Below are positions 9,887-19,252 of a DNA stretch of 64,000 nt, piece after piece (the stretch's first letter is position 1; the number at the start of each line of letters is the position of its first letter). The stretch covers positions 1 through 64,000 of the forward strand of contig CAJXJN010000010.1 of NCBI GenBank assembly GCA_913055205.1. The letters run 5' to 3'. Under the pieces are notes generated by a model. That model saw only the letters and a list, made by a program, of their open reading frames with translations, was not told the origin of the DNA and made no database searches. The stretch comes from an uncultured Sulfurovum sp. (GTDB lineage Bacteria; Campylobacterota; Campylobacteria; Campylobacterales; Sulfurovaceae). A program made the translations under genes and the position numbers.

Positions 9887-10960
9887 TCAATAGGCTTTTA
9901 ACTCATTATAAAGGCTATCACGCTCTATAGGCTGAAAGCCGGAGTTTTTAATGAGTGCTACAAAATCATCAAGATTCATACCATGAGAACTTGCAGCCCC
10001 CGCAGCAGACTGAATGGACTCTTTTTCTATGGTCCCGTCAAGATCATCTGCACCAAACTCTTGTGCGATCAATGCAAGGTTAATAGAAGCTGTTACCCAA
10101 TATGCTTTTATGTGAGGGATGTTATCTAGCATAATGCGGCTAATGGCATAAGTCTTAAGTATCTCTTGCCCTGATGGGAACTCTTTTACTTTCAGAAAGT
10201 TGTTATCTCTTTGATACACCAGAGGGATAAAGGCATTAAAACCACCTGTTTTATCTTGTAGATCACGCAGGCGTATCATATGGTCTATGCGGTGTGCTCT
10301 TGTCTCTACATGTCCAAAAAGCATCGTGGCGTTACTTTGTCTGCCTCTTTCATGCCATTTTTGATGTATCTCTATCCATTGGTTTGAAGTCACTTTGCCT
10401 TTACATAGATATTCACGTACTTCTTCATCAAAAATTTCAGCACCGCCACCTGGCATGGAGTCTACCCCATTCTCTATCATAAGGTCTAAGACCTCATCGT
10501 AAGAGATGCCATACTCTCTGGTTAAAAAATCTACCTCTGCGGCTGTCATCGCTTTGACATGTAAGTCCGGGAACTGCTCTTTGATCTTTCTAAAAGCTCC
10601 CATATACCACTCTACCCCATCATTAGGATTATGTGCAGAAACGATATGCATCTCTTTCGCCCCTATCTCTTGCGAGTGTTTTACAATCTCTAAAATTTCT
10701 TCATGGCTCATCGTATACTGATTAGGGTTTTTTCTGCTTGCGGAGTAGGCACAAAACTTACAAATATCTGCACAAACATTGGTAGGGTTGATATGACGGT
10801 TGATGTTAAAATAACTTTTTTTACCGTACTTCTCCTGGCGTATCTCATCTGCCAGTTCACCCAAAGTATAAAGGTCTAAATCATAGAGTGCCTCACCTTC
10901 TTCCTGTGTGAGTCTTTCACGGTTACGTACCTTCTGTATCAAATCCATATTGTTATCCAT
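9887..10960 (-). CDS. mqnE: Aminofutalosine synthase (radical SAM)
   Basis: This radical-SAM enzyme makes aminofutalosine in the futalosine route to menaquinone, the route used by Campylobacterota. The cluster motif CX3CX2C is at Cys63, Cys67 and Cys70 (CADICKFC), followed by the family's NPTN and PGGGAE segments. The C-terminal DDLDGTIEKESI fits MqnE better than MqnC. At 357 residues it is full length. The N-terminus may start at Met1 or at Met5; no clear Shine-Dalgarno distinguishes them. It is divergent from glnD across 47 bp. Confidence 0.92.
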   Translation of the reverse strand: MDNNMDLIQKVRNRERLTQEEGEALYDLDLYTLGELADEIRQEKYGKKSYFNINRHINPTNVCADICKFCAYSASRKNPNQYTMSHEEILEIVKHSQEIGAKEMHIVSAHNPNDGVEWYMGAFRKIKEQFPDLHVKAMTAAEVDFLTREYGISYDEVLDLMIENGVDSMPGGGAEIFDEEVREYLCKGKVTSNQWIEIHQKWHERGRQSNATMLFGHVETRAHRIDHMIRLRDLQDKTGGFNAFIPLVYQRDNNFLKVKEFPSGQEILKTYAISRIMLDNIPHIKAYWVTASINLALIAQEFGADDLDGTIEKESIQSAAGAASSHGMNLDDFVALIKNSGFQPIERDSLYNELKAY

Positions 10961-10974
10961 ATAGTAAATTTCGG

Positions 10975-10981
10975 TATTATA
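10975..10981. promoter_or_regulatory. Overlapping divergent -10 boxes of mqnE and glnD
   Basis: The near-palindrome GGTATTATACC (10973-10983) supplies TATAAT on the minus strand (10976-10981), upstream of mqnE, and TATTAT on the plus strand (10975-10980), upstream of glnD. No good -35 hexamer is visible for either direction. Sharing a -10 would make the two promoters mutually exclusive. Confidence 0.5.
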
Positions 10982-11007
10982 CCACTAAAAGATTATGGAG
11001 TCTCATA

Positions 11008-13473
11008 GTGGACAAGTTAAAAGCAGAAATTGAAGAACTTCTATATCATAATGCAGCAGATTTTGAGATAGCCAAAGTCCTTAAAAAAGATATCAAAACC
11101 TATTTTGACACACTTGAAGAGACTTTTTTTCACTCTGGAGGAAAAGACTTTCTTGTCAAACATACCAAGAAAATAGACAGTATTCTTAAAATTGTCTATA
11201 GGGTCGCACTCAGAGAGATGTTTAGAGATTATGCCCCTATGAAAAATACTCTTCCACTCGCATTGATCGCACTGGGGAGCTATGGACGAGAACAACTGTG
11301 CGTACACTCTGATATAGACTTGATGATAGTCTACAAAGAGGTTCCCGGATATAACCTCAAAGAGATGATAGAGAAAATACTCTACATCCTTTGGGATACA
11401 GGTCTGAAACTTGGGCATCGTGTACATACGGTTGAAGAACTGTATGAGGTTTCCAAGACAGATATCACCATAAAAACAGCACTGATAGAGTCTCGTATGA
11501 TAGAGGGTTCAAGTTTTATCTGGACTGAGACGCAAAATGCGATCAGTCAGATACGACATGATGATCCTAAAACGTTTATACGGTTAAAACTGGAAGAGCA
11601 AGCAAAAAAACATACAAAATTTCCTCTGACTATGGAACCTAATCTCAAAGAAGGCGTAGGTGGTTTTCGTGATGCCAATCTTGTTTTTTGGATAGGTAAG
11701 ATTTTCTATAATGTAGATAATATCAAAAACCTTCCTGTCGATATTGTCGATGAAAAAGAGTATCGTTCCTTTCGTATAGCATTGGAGTTTCTTTTCCGTG
11801 TACGTTCTGCCCTGCATCTGGCAACACATAAAAAAGAGGATAAATTACGTCTTGATCTTATCCCGGCCATAGCCAAATTACTTGGATATAAAGAGAATCA
11901 ACAAGGGCATATGAAGTTTGCCAAAAAAGTAACAGAAAGTCTTAAAATCATTAGACTCTACAGTACGATCTGGTTAGATAAACTCACTAAAGAGTATATT
12001 ACAGTAAACCCTGAAAAAAACACTATTTATCCTAAAGAAAAAGATTTTAATGGTCTGTTAAAACAACTATGCAGACATGCTGACAGACCTTTTCATGCAC
12101 ATCCGACATTTCTTCAACAACTCATTACAGCAAGTAAACCCGAACGTCCGGATGAAGCACTTTATGAGACCATTGCAAATATTTTTCAACAGCCTCATTG
12201 TTCATGTATTTTAAGTACTCTCTCTTATGCCAGACTTTTAAAATATACCATTTCACCTATTAAAAAAGTAGTTGATCTACCTCAATTTGACGGGTATCAT
12301 AAATATGCTGTAGATATTCACTCCTTGCGTTGTATGTTTCACCTTGAAAATATAAAAGATGATTTTATACAAGGACTTTTTGATGCACTCACTTCAGAAG
12401 AAAAAGCATTGATGAGGCTGGTTACTTTTTTACATGATGCAGGAAAAGGACGTAAACGGGATCACCACTTTGTAGGAGCATCACTTTTTAAAGTCTTTGC
12501 CAAAAAACTTCAACTGGATGAAACACTTATTAAACAGGGTGAAACACTTATCCTTTACCATACACTTATGAGCAATATCGCTCAACGGGAAGATCTTTAT
12601 AATGAAAAAACCATTTTTAAATTTGCTTCACATTTTAAAACAAAAAAACTTTTGGATATGATCTACATCCTTACTTATGCAGATATGAATGGGGTAGGTA
12701 ACGATATTTATAATGCATTTAACAGTCGGTTGATCAAAACACTTTATACACAATCTTTAGAGGTTCTAAATCAGACAACGATGCTGGATGAAGCTTCGAA
12801 GCGTTTAAAAAAGGAACAAGCTTTAAAGCGACATCCTTTATTTAACGCACTCACCCGTACACAACAAAAGAAGATATTACAGATCCCGTCTGATCTTCTT
12901 TTTTTACGGTATCACCCAGAACAGATACTCACTATTACGGAACAGGCTTTTAAAACAAATACCTATGAATATACGATCAGTAATGAGGAAAATCTAACCA
13001 TTGAAATTATCAGAGTAAACCCATTTAATCTAGGTTATCTTCTTAACAAACTTGCCAATCTTGAATTGGTCAATATGGATATATGTAAATTATTTAATGA
13101 TCTTAAATATTTTAAAATTGATTTTGCAAAGAAAGTTTCAACTGAAGAGATAGGGTTTATAGAAACGTTTATCCATGATTCATTTGAAGATAAATACGAA
13201 ACGATACCTTATAGACCCGTCATTGCAAAAAGTGAGCTAGAGATAGACTGTGATCATTCACAGACATATGCTATCATGCACTTAAAAAGTAAAAACCAAA
13301 AAGGCTTACTTGCTTATATCATCGATATGTTCGATGAAATGGATATAGACATCGTAACTGCCAAAGTACATACATTGAAAAATAGAGTCAGAGATATGTT
13401 TCTCATCGAAAAGAATGGAAACTTTTGTCATAATATAGATAAAATCATAGATAAACTTACTAGGAAAAACTAA
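11008..13473 (+). CDS. glnD: Bifunctional uridylyltransferase/uridylyl-removing enzyme GlnD
   Basis: GlnD senses glutamine and adds or removes UMP on the PII protein, steering nitrogen assimilation. Domains in order: nucleotidyltransferase with GSYGR and DIDL (Gly90-Asp104), GlnE-like helical domain, HD phosphohydrolase with LHDAGKGRKRDHH near residue 475, and a C-terminal ACT region. The length (821 residues) is slightly below the 850-900 of enterobacterial enzymes. The start is a GTG behind TATGGAG; no nearby ATG fits better. It is followed after 1 nt by glmS. Confidence 0.93.
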   Translation: MDKLKAEIEELLYHNAADFEIAKVLKKDIKTYFDTLEETFFHSGGKDFLVKHTKKIDSILKIVYRVALREMFRDYAPMKNTLPLALIALGSYGREQLCVHSDIDLMIVYKEVPGYNLKEMIEKILYILWDTGLKLGHRVHTVEELYEVSKTDITIKTALIESRMIEGSSFIWTETQNAISQIRHDDPKTFIRLKLEEQAKKHTKFPLTMEPNLKEGVGGFRDANLVFWIGKIFYNVDNIKNLPVDIVDEKEYRSFRIALEFLFRVRSALHLATHKKEDKLRLDLIPAIAKLLGYKENQQGHMKFAKKVTESLKIIRLYSTIWLDKLTKEYITVNPEKNTIYPKEKDFNGLLKQLCRHADRPFHAHPTFLQQLITASKPERPDEALYETIANIFQQPHCSCILSTLSYARLLKYTISPIKKVVDLPQFDGYHKYAVDIHSLRCMFHLENIKDDFIQGLFDALTSEEKALMRLVTFLHDAGKGRKRDHHFVGASLFKVFAKKLQLDETLIKQGETLILYHTLMSNIAQREDLYNEKTIFKFASHFKTKKLLDMIYILTYADMNGVGNDIYNAFNSRLIKTLYTQSLEVLNQTTMLDEASKRLKKEQALKRHPLFNALTRTQQKKILQIPSDLLFLRYHPEQILTITEQAFKTNTYEYTISNEENLTIEIIRVNPFNLGYLLNKLANLELVNMDICKLFNDLKYFKIDFAKKVSTEEIGFIETFIHDSFEDKYETIPYRPVIAKSELEIDCDHSQTYAIMHLKSKNQKGLLAYIIDMFDEMDIDIVTAKVHTLKNRVRDMFLIEKNGNFCHNIDKIIDKLTRKN

Positions 13474-13474
13474 T

Positions 13475-15283
13475 ATGTGTGGAATTGTTGGATATTTAGG
13501 TAAAAAAGAGAAAAAAGAAATACTGCTGGATGGTTTACAAGAGCTTGAGTACCGTGGATATGACTCTGCAGGTATTGCTATTATTGAAGGAGACAAACTT
13601 TATAATTTTAAAGCTATTGGTAAACTGAAAAACTTAAGAGAAAAAACCAAAGCGTATGAGAGTGAAGGTTTTGGAATCTCTATTGGTCATACCAGATGGG
13701 CAACACATGGTAAGCCTACTGAACTCAATGCACACCCACACTTAGGTGCATACTCTTATGTAGTACACAATGGTATCATTGAAAACTATCAGGAGATTAA
13801 AGAGGAGTTGCAGGCAGATGGTGTCAACTTTTTAAGTCAAACCGACACAGAGACCATCGTACATCTCTTTGAAAAGAACAATAAATATGAAAATTCTGCA
13901 TTTGCAGCATTTGAAAAAACGATTCAAAGACTTAGGGGGGCATACGCAACACTCCTTATCACAGAGTCAGCACCAGACACTATCTTCTTTGCCAAAAATG
14001 GTTCACCTATGCTCATTGGCTTCAATGGCGATGATATCTATTTTGCCTCTTCAGATACACCTATCATCGGTAAAGCAACTGAGGTTTATTATCTTGAAGA
14101 TGGTGAGTACGGCTATGCAAAAGAAGGTGAAGTAAAACTTTTTGATGGTCAAGGCAAAAAAAACTTTACTAAGCAAGCACTTACTACAGATAAAATCTCC
14201 GCTCAAAAAGATGGTTATAGATTCTTCATGGAAAAAGAGATTTATGAACAAAACCATGTCATGAGTGAAACTATGATGGGACGCGTACTCGATAACAGTA
14301 TAGAATTCAATGAGCTGGATGCAAACTTTTTTGATGGCATCTCTGCCATCAAAATATGTGCTTGTGGAACAAGTTACCATTCTGCACTTACTTCTGCTTA
14401 TCTTTTTGAACGTATAGCTAAAGTGAGATGTGACGTTGAAATAGCTTCAGAATTTAGATATAAAGAGCCTCTTCTTACGGATGATACACTGTTTATCACT
14501 ATCTCCCAAAGTGGTGAAACAGCTGATACGCTTGAAGCCCTAAAAATGGCAAAAAGAGCCGGGCTCAAAAGTCTTAGTATCTGTAATGTTGACAACTCTT
14601 CCATCGTACGTGAAAGCGATGCTGCCATCCTTACCCGTGCAGGCATAGAAAAAGGTGTTGCAAGCACAAAAGCTTTTGCTACACAAACTATGGTGCTTTG
14701 GATGCTGGCACTCTATGTGGGTCAAAAGCAAAAAACTATTTCGGATGAGATACTCAAACGAGAGATAGATGCGATGCTTCAGACTCCCAAAGTATTAATA
14801 GTAACCGAGAAGCTGCATGCAAAACTCTATAGACTGTCCAAACGTTACTTGCATGGACATGGTTTCTTCTTCATAGGTAGAGATATCTTCTTCCCTCTTG
14901 CACTAGAAGGGGCACTCAAACTTAAAGAGATAAGCTATCTCCATGCAGAAGGATACCCGGCAGGAGAGATGAAGCACGGACCTATAGCACTTGCGGATAG
15001 TGAACTCTTTACCATCGCACTAATGCCAAAAAGCATGCATTATGACAAAATCAAATCAAATGTAGAAGAACTATCTGCCAGAGATGCTACTATCTTAGCT
15101 ATCTCTCCAAAACCTTTTGAATTGGCTGATGATTTCATACAGACTGCGTATGATTCTCATCCTATGTTAGAGTTTTTTGAAATGATGGTAGTTACCCAGC
15201 TCTTTGCACTTGAAATTTCTATAAGACTTGGAAATGATGTGGATATGCCTAGGAACTTGGCTAAGAGTGTGACGGTGGAGTAG
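13475..15283 (+). CDS. glmS: Glutamine-fructose-6-phosphate aminotransferase
   Basis: GlmS makes glucosamine-6-phosphate for peptidoglycan and lipopolysaccharide. The N-terminal nucleophile is Cys2 (MCGIVGYLG), followed by the class II amidotransferase domain. Two SIS sugar-isomerase domains follow, with SQSGETADTLEAL and the C-terminal DMPRNLAKSVTVE that is invariant in the family. It is 602 residues, full length. The start codon lies directly after the glnD stop, so the pair is likely co-transcribed, linking nitrogen sensing to amino-sugar synthesis. Confidence 0.97.
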   Translation: MCGIVGYLGKKEKKEILLDGLQELEYRGYDSAGIAIIEGDKLYNFKAIGKLKNLREKTKAYESEGFGISIGHTRWATHGKPTELNAHPHLGAYSYVVHNGIIENYQEIKEELQADGVNFLSQTDTETIVHLFEKNNKYENSAFAAFEKTIQRLRGAYATLLITESAPDTIFFAKNGSPMLIGFNGDDIYFASSDTPIIGKATEVYYLEDGEYGYAKEGEVKLFDGQGKKNFTKQALTTDKISAQKDGYRFFMEKEIYEQNHVMSETMMGRVLDNSIEFNELDANFFDGISAIKICACGTSYHSALTSAYLFERIAKVRCDVEIASEFRYKEPLLTDDTLFITISQSGETADTLEALKMAKRAGLKSLSICNVDNSSIVRESDAAILTRAGIEKGVASTKAFATQTMVLWMLALYVGQKQKTISDEILKREIDAMLQTPKVLIVTEKLHAKLYRLSKRYLHGHGFFFIGRDIFFPLALEGALKLKEISYLHAEGYPAGEMKHGPIALADSELFTIALMPKSMHYDKIKSNVEELSARDATILAISPKPFELADDFIQTAYDSHPMLEFFEMMVVTQLFALEISIRLGNDVDMPRNLAKSVTVE

Positions 15284-15294
15284 AAGGGTTATAT

Positions 15295-16041
15295 ATGTAC
15301 CTTATTAAACTATTATTACTATTTTTTATTACAACACATTGTTATGCTGATATTAATATCAAAAACAATCATAGCTATATCTATATTCTAAAAAAATATG
15401 GTCTAAATCAAAAAGATATTCAAAATTATATGATTGAAGCAGATATGAAATTTCTTGGATGGTCAAAAAATGGATTAATTGCATATATAATAAAAGAACC
15501 TAACGAAGCTAGAGATTTTGAAAATGTAAACTTAATTATTCAAAATATAATTACTGATAAAATTAAGATTGTTGAAAAATGGAGATTTATAGAAAAAGAT
15601 AAAAAATCTTTTAGTAAATCAATAGAGTTATATAATGACAAAATTTATCATATAATGCAAAAATATCATATAAATAGTAACAACTTTAAACTTCAAGAGT
15701 TTCCAATAACATTAGATAAATCTAAAAAAATTACTATTAATAAACAAGCTGCATATGCAACATATTCAGATTTTAGTGATAATGAAAAATTTTTAACTAA
15801 AATCACTTTTTCTTTACAAATTGAAAAAAATTATCATTTATGGAAAAAGAAAAAAATTTATCAAAAAAATTTTAAACCATCAAATGGATATTATGATTTA
15901 ATAACTTTAGGATACATTCAATCTCCATATCAAAATAAAATTGCTATCCTTGTAGCCAAAGTTTATAGAGGATGGGAATATAAACCACATGTGATTGATT
16001 TACAATTTATAGGAGCTTCCTTAACAAAAGCATTTAAATAA
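15295..16041 (+). CDS. AT-rich exported protein of unknown function
   Basis: The 248-residue product starts with a hydrophobic signal peptide (about residues 1-18, probable cleavage after CYA). The mature part is rich in Lys, Asn and Ile, with no cysteine motif or domain I recognise. The coding sequence is visibly poorer in G+C than glnD and glmS on one side and the thi genes on the other. It lies 11 nt after glmS and ends before a REP pair. Composition and the lack of a recognisable family suggest recent acquisition or rapid divergence. Confidence 0.6.
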   Translation: MYLIKLLLLFFITTHCYADINIKNNHSYIYILKKYGLNQKDIQNYMIEADMKFLGWSKNGLIAYIIKEPNEARDFENVNLIIQNIITDKIKIVEKWRFIEKDKKSFSKSIELYNDKIYHIMQKYHINSNNFKLQEFPITLDKSKKITINKQAAYATYSDFSDNEKFLTKITFSLQIEKNYHLWKKKKIYQKNFKPSNGYYDLITLGYIQSPYQNKIAILVAKVYRGWEYKPHVIDLQFIGASLTKAFK

Positions 16042-16168
16042 TGCCAATTATATATCATACAACAAGGATAAAATCTTTATCTCATTCAACAGCTCCCTGC
16101 TGTTGAATCCCCTATCAGACTCTAAACCCTATATATCTTCTCATTATTCAAAACAAATATGGATTTTT

Positions 16169-16305
16169 GTAGGTCGGGTTGTCCTCATCCCGACAATAAT
16201 TTGAATACGATAAAAATGAAACACCAATCATACAACGTGACACTATGAAAATTCAATTTTATTTGTTGTTTATATTTACGTCGGGATGAGGACAACCCGA
16301 CCTAC
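16169..16305. repeat. GTAG-headed REP-like inverted pair (BIME-like)
   Basis: A 26-bp sequence beginning GTAGGTCGGG and ending CATCCCGAC (16169-16194) recurs exactly as its reverse complement at 16280-16305. Each copy folds by itself (GTCGGG/CCCGAC stem) directly after a GTAG tetranucleotide. The GTAG ends face outward, with about 85 bp of AT-rich DNA between. This is the architecture of REP/BIME elements mobilised by Y1-type REP-associated transposases. The TAG in the right copy is the stop codon of the adjacent kinase gene. Confidence 0.8.
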
Positions 16306-16997
16306 GGATTATTTATAAACCATTCCTCACACAAAACCCTATATATTATTTTATATGCTTCTAACTTTTCAATATAAAATTTCTCATCCTCAAAATAAAC
16401 ATTTAAAAATACCTCTCTCTTCTCATCCACTAACTCAAACTCCACACAAATAGAAGCCAGATCAAAATACCTGTCATTCACACCTGCATATTCCCAATCT
16501 ATAAACTTTACATCATCAGCAAAAAAGATATTTTGTGGATTTGGGTCGTTGTGACAGAGGACGTACTCTTTTGGGTATGTATCTATTGTTTCAAAAGCTC
16601 TCAAGACTTCATCTGTTTTATTTTCTATAGATAGCTCTATAGGTTTTGCATCTATGCTGATACTATGTAGTTTTCGTAAAGTTTTAGCCAAAAATTCTAG
16701 CTCATTTTTAGAAAGTGTATTCTTATGCTTACCCTCTAAAAATGCAAATACCATAAAACCATTCTCTTCATCAAAAACCAATGGCTCTACTGTGATACCT
16801 TGCCTAAATGCCAAGTTTTGCACTCTCCACTCAAGTGCTCTATCTATATCATCTCGCAACAATTTTCGGACGATATATTTAACCCTATCAACCACCACAA
16901 GAAAGTTCTCATTGCAATATCCTTGATTTTCCAAGCGCACACAGGACTCAATGGTCTTAGTAGCAAAAAATGAATGGGCGTTAAGCGTTTCTATCAT
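16302..16997 (-). CDS. Thiamine-kinase-like phosphotransferase (choline kinase/APH fold)
   Basis: A small-molecule kinase of the aminoglycoside-phosphotransferase/choline-kinase fold, 231 residues. The catalytic loop reads CHNDPNPQN and the metal-binding motif FIDWEYAG. Its start overlaps the thiQ stop codon (ATGA) in a riboswitch-controlled thiamine-uptake operon. I therefore infer that it phosphorylates imported thiamine, like ThiK of E. coli. The fold is well supported; the substrate rests on gene context. Other members act on choline or ethanolamine. The stop codon TAG lies inside the neighbouring REP element. Confidence 0.75.
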   Translation of the reverse strand: MIETLNAHSFFATKTIESCVRLENQGYCNENFLVVVDRVKYIVRKLLRDDIDRALEWRVQNLAFRQGITVEPLVFDEENGFMVFAFLEGKHKNTLSKNELEFLAKTLRKLHSISIDAKPIELSIENKTDEVLRAFETIDTYPKEYVLCHNDPNPQNIFFADDVKFIDWEYAGVNDRYFDLASICVEFELVDEKREVFLNVYFEDEKFYIEKLEAYKIIYRVLCEEWFINNP

Positions 16998-17635
16998 TGC
17001 TCTGTCAGTTGATGGTCTTTCATAAGGTAGACCCTGTCGGCAATACGTTCACAATCCTGCAGTTCGTGTGTGACCATAACCGTATGCAGATCATTCTCTC
17101 TGCTGATCTTTTGTACCAGGTCCAGCATCTCCATCCTTGTTTTCGCATCCAGGCCGGTAAAAGGCTCGTCCAGCAGGAGTATAGGCTCCCGTCTCAGCAG
17201 GACACGTGCCAGTGCAACCCTCTGTTGCTGTCCTCCCGAGAGTGATGAGGCTAAAGTATGTTCGTATTTTTCCAAGCCTACCTCTTTGAGTATCTCCTGT
17301 ACTTTTGCAACATCTTCTCTACTGCTTTTAAGTGTCCTGCTCACTCCCAGAAGAATGTTCTTCTGTACAGAGAGATGCTCAAAGAGATTATGCTGCTGGA
17401 AGAGTATACTGACAGGTCTTTTTTCTACAGGCAGAGCAGCCAACTCCTTTTCATCCAGTTCGATACTTCCGCCTGAAGCAGCAAGAAAACCTGCAATGAG
17501 ATCAAGCAGCGTAGATTTCCCGCTTCCACTTTCGCCTAGTATCGCTACGATCTCCTGCGGCTTTACGGAGAGTGTATAGGTATAGACATCATCAATGCTT
17601 TTGTATCGGTACTTCAGATCAGTTATTTTCAGCAA
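16994..17635 (-). CDS. thiQ: Thiamine ABC transporter, ATP-binding protein
   Basis: ABC-transporter ATPase of the ThiBPQ importer. It has a Walker A GESGSGKST, the signature LSGGQQQRVALARVLL and a Walker B ILLLDEP. About 213 residues is the normal size for ThiQ. I chose a TTG start that gives (M)LKITDLKYRY, matching the usual N-terminus, 5 nt after GGAG. An upstream ATG at 17674 would add 13 unlikely residues inside thiP. Overlaps with thiP and the kinase gene indicate tight coupling. Confidence 0.88.
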   Translation of the reverse strand: MLKITDLKYRYKSIDDVYTYTLSVKPQEIVAILGESGSGKSTLLDLIAGFLAASGGSIELDEKELAALPVEKRPVSILFQQHNLFEHLSVQKNILLGVSRTLKSSREDVAKVQEILKEVGLEKYEHTLASSLSGGQQQRVALARVLLRREPILLLDEPFTGLDAKTRMEMLDLVQKISRENDLHTVMVTHELQDCERIADRVYLMKDHQLTEQ

Positions 17636-19250
17636 CACGACTCCTAAATAGTTTTGGCAAGAGGATGAATACACTCAACGTGATCGCAAGAAGTATAAGT
17701 GCAACACCTGCTGCATCACTGGTCCTGTAGGAACCCATCAGCTGATAGAGATACCAGGGCAGCGTAGAGAATTCATCCGAACCGAAAAGTGCTATGATAC
17801 CCAAATCTCCCAGTGAAAAACAAAAAGCCAGAGCAAAAACATACCCCAGGGGCGACTTCAAATAGGGATACTCGCAATAGACCCATCGCTGTAAAGACGT
17901 AAGGTTGAGCGAGAATGCCAGCTTGTCGTAACGTTGTGCCGTTTTCTGCATGACAGGGGCAAGTACGGAGAGAGCAAAAGGCATGGACATCAGTACATTT
18001 GCTGTAAGCACGGCTGCCGTAGGCCAAAACAGCATGGGAGCTTCATAATTTTGGGAGAGCAGAAAAAAGCCCAGGCCCATAACAAGAGAAGGAACAGCAA
18101 GATAGAGATTACCTGAAAAAGAGACAAGGATACTGAAAAATTTTGAAAATACATTGTCTGCCAAACGGGTTTGCAGTACAAAATAGCGTTTGGCATCACT
18201 TAAAAGTAGTGCGAGAATAACAGTGATCAGACTGGAAACCGTCGCCAGAATCAGACTGGTAACAAAAGACTTGATGAAAAGTTCCTCTTTCACAATGCGT
18301 CCGAAATCCGCTCCCATACCGTCAACGATGATCACCAGCAAAGGTAAAATGAAGAAGAGTGCAAAGAGTACGATAACCGTTCTCTGAACGGCAGTGATAT
18401 GTTTTTTCTCTTTCCACGGAATGTGCAGTTCACCAGTCTTCAGGTTGCTTAAACCTGTTCTGAAACTTGAAGAAAATACCACAAGCAACGTGGAGACTGC
18501 AAGCTGTATCAATGCCAGTTTCAGGGCCATGGCAATGTCAAAATCAAGTCTCACCGCTTCGTAAATGGCTACTTCCAGCGTGTTGTAGGAAGGGGAACCT
18601 CCCAGGATCAGCACAATGGCAAAGGAGGTAAAGCACAGAAGAAATATGGTCGAACCTGTACTCAACAGTGTGGATCTCAGTGCCGGCAGTTCAATATAGA
18701 TGAACCTTTGGAATATCGTAAAATTCAGACTTTTTGCAAGTTTGTACTTCTCTTTGGGGATACTCTCAAAACTATGCAGCAAAGCGCGTGCAGCAAAAGA
18801 AGCATTCAGGTAGGTATGTGCCAGCAGTATACCGAACAGACCATACAGGTAAGAGCCAAAAGAGTGGTCAAAAAGAGAGAGACTGAACTGGTTGATCCAT
18901 CCGTTACGCCCATATACACCTATGAGCCCGAATGCAACGATGAGCGTAGGCAGGACCAGAGATGAAGAGAAGAGCGCAACCAGAACAGACCGGCCTTTAA
19001 ACTGTGATTGATGTGCCAGACTCCATGCCAGTACAATGCCTACAGCCAAAGAGAGCAGCGTAGATAAAAAAGCCTGGTAGAGCGTGAATTTCAGGAGACT
19101 GTAAACCCGTACATCAAGCTGTGTTACCGACGCAGGGTCCTCTGCCAGAAAAAGCGTGAAAAAGAGTACAAAAGCAAAACCCAGCAAAAGCATAGAGACA
19201 AGAAGTCCCGGCAGCAATGCGCTTTTAAATCTGGACAGATGCTTGAACAT
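17619..19250 (-). CDS. thiP: Thiamine ABC transporter, permease
   Basis: A fused two-repeat permease of about 543 residues with about 12 membrane helices. Each half carries a binding-protein-dependent transport EAA-like loop, for example EAVRLDFDIAMALKLALIQL and the segment around YDKLAFSLNLTSLQRW. This is the ThiP architecture. The ATG at 19250 has GGAAG 5 nt upstream; a GTG at 19256 overlapping the thiB stop is the alternative. It moves thiamine or its phosphates from ThiB across the inner membrane. Confidence 0.9.
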   Translation of the reverse strand: MFKHLSRFKSALLPGLLVSMLLLGFAFVLFFTLFLAEDPASVTQLDVRVYSLLKFTLYQAFLSTLLSLAVGIVLAWSLAHQSQFKGRSVLVALFSSSLVLPTLIVAFGLIGVYGRNGWINQFSLSLFDHSFGSYLYGLFGILLAHTYLNASFAARALLHSFESIPKEKYKLAKSLNFTIFQRFIYIELPALRSTLLSTGSTIFLLCFTSFAIVLILGGSPSYNTLEVAIYEAVRLDFDIAMALKLALIQLAVSTLLVVFSSSFRTGLSNLKTGELHIPWKEKKHITAVQRTVIVLFALFFILPLLVIIVDGMGADFGRIVKEELFIKSFVTSLILATVSSLITVILALLLSDAKRYFVLQTRLADNVFSKFFSILVSFSGNLYLAVPSLVMGLGFFLLSQNYEAPMLFWPTAAVLTANVLMSMPFALSVLAPVMQKTAQRYDKLAFSLNLTSLQRWVYCEYPYLKSPLGYVFALAFCFSLGDLGIIALFGSDEFSTLPWYLYQLMGSYRTSDAAGVALILLAITLSVFILLPKLFRSRVAENN

Positions 19251-19252
19251 GA

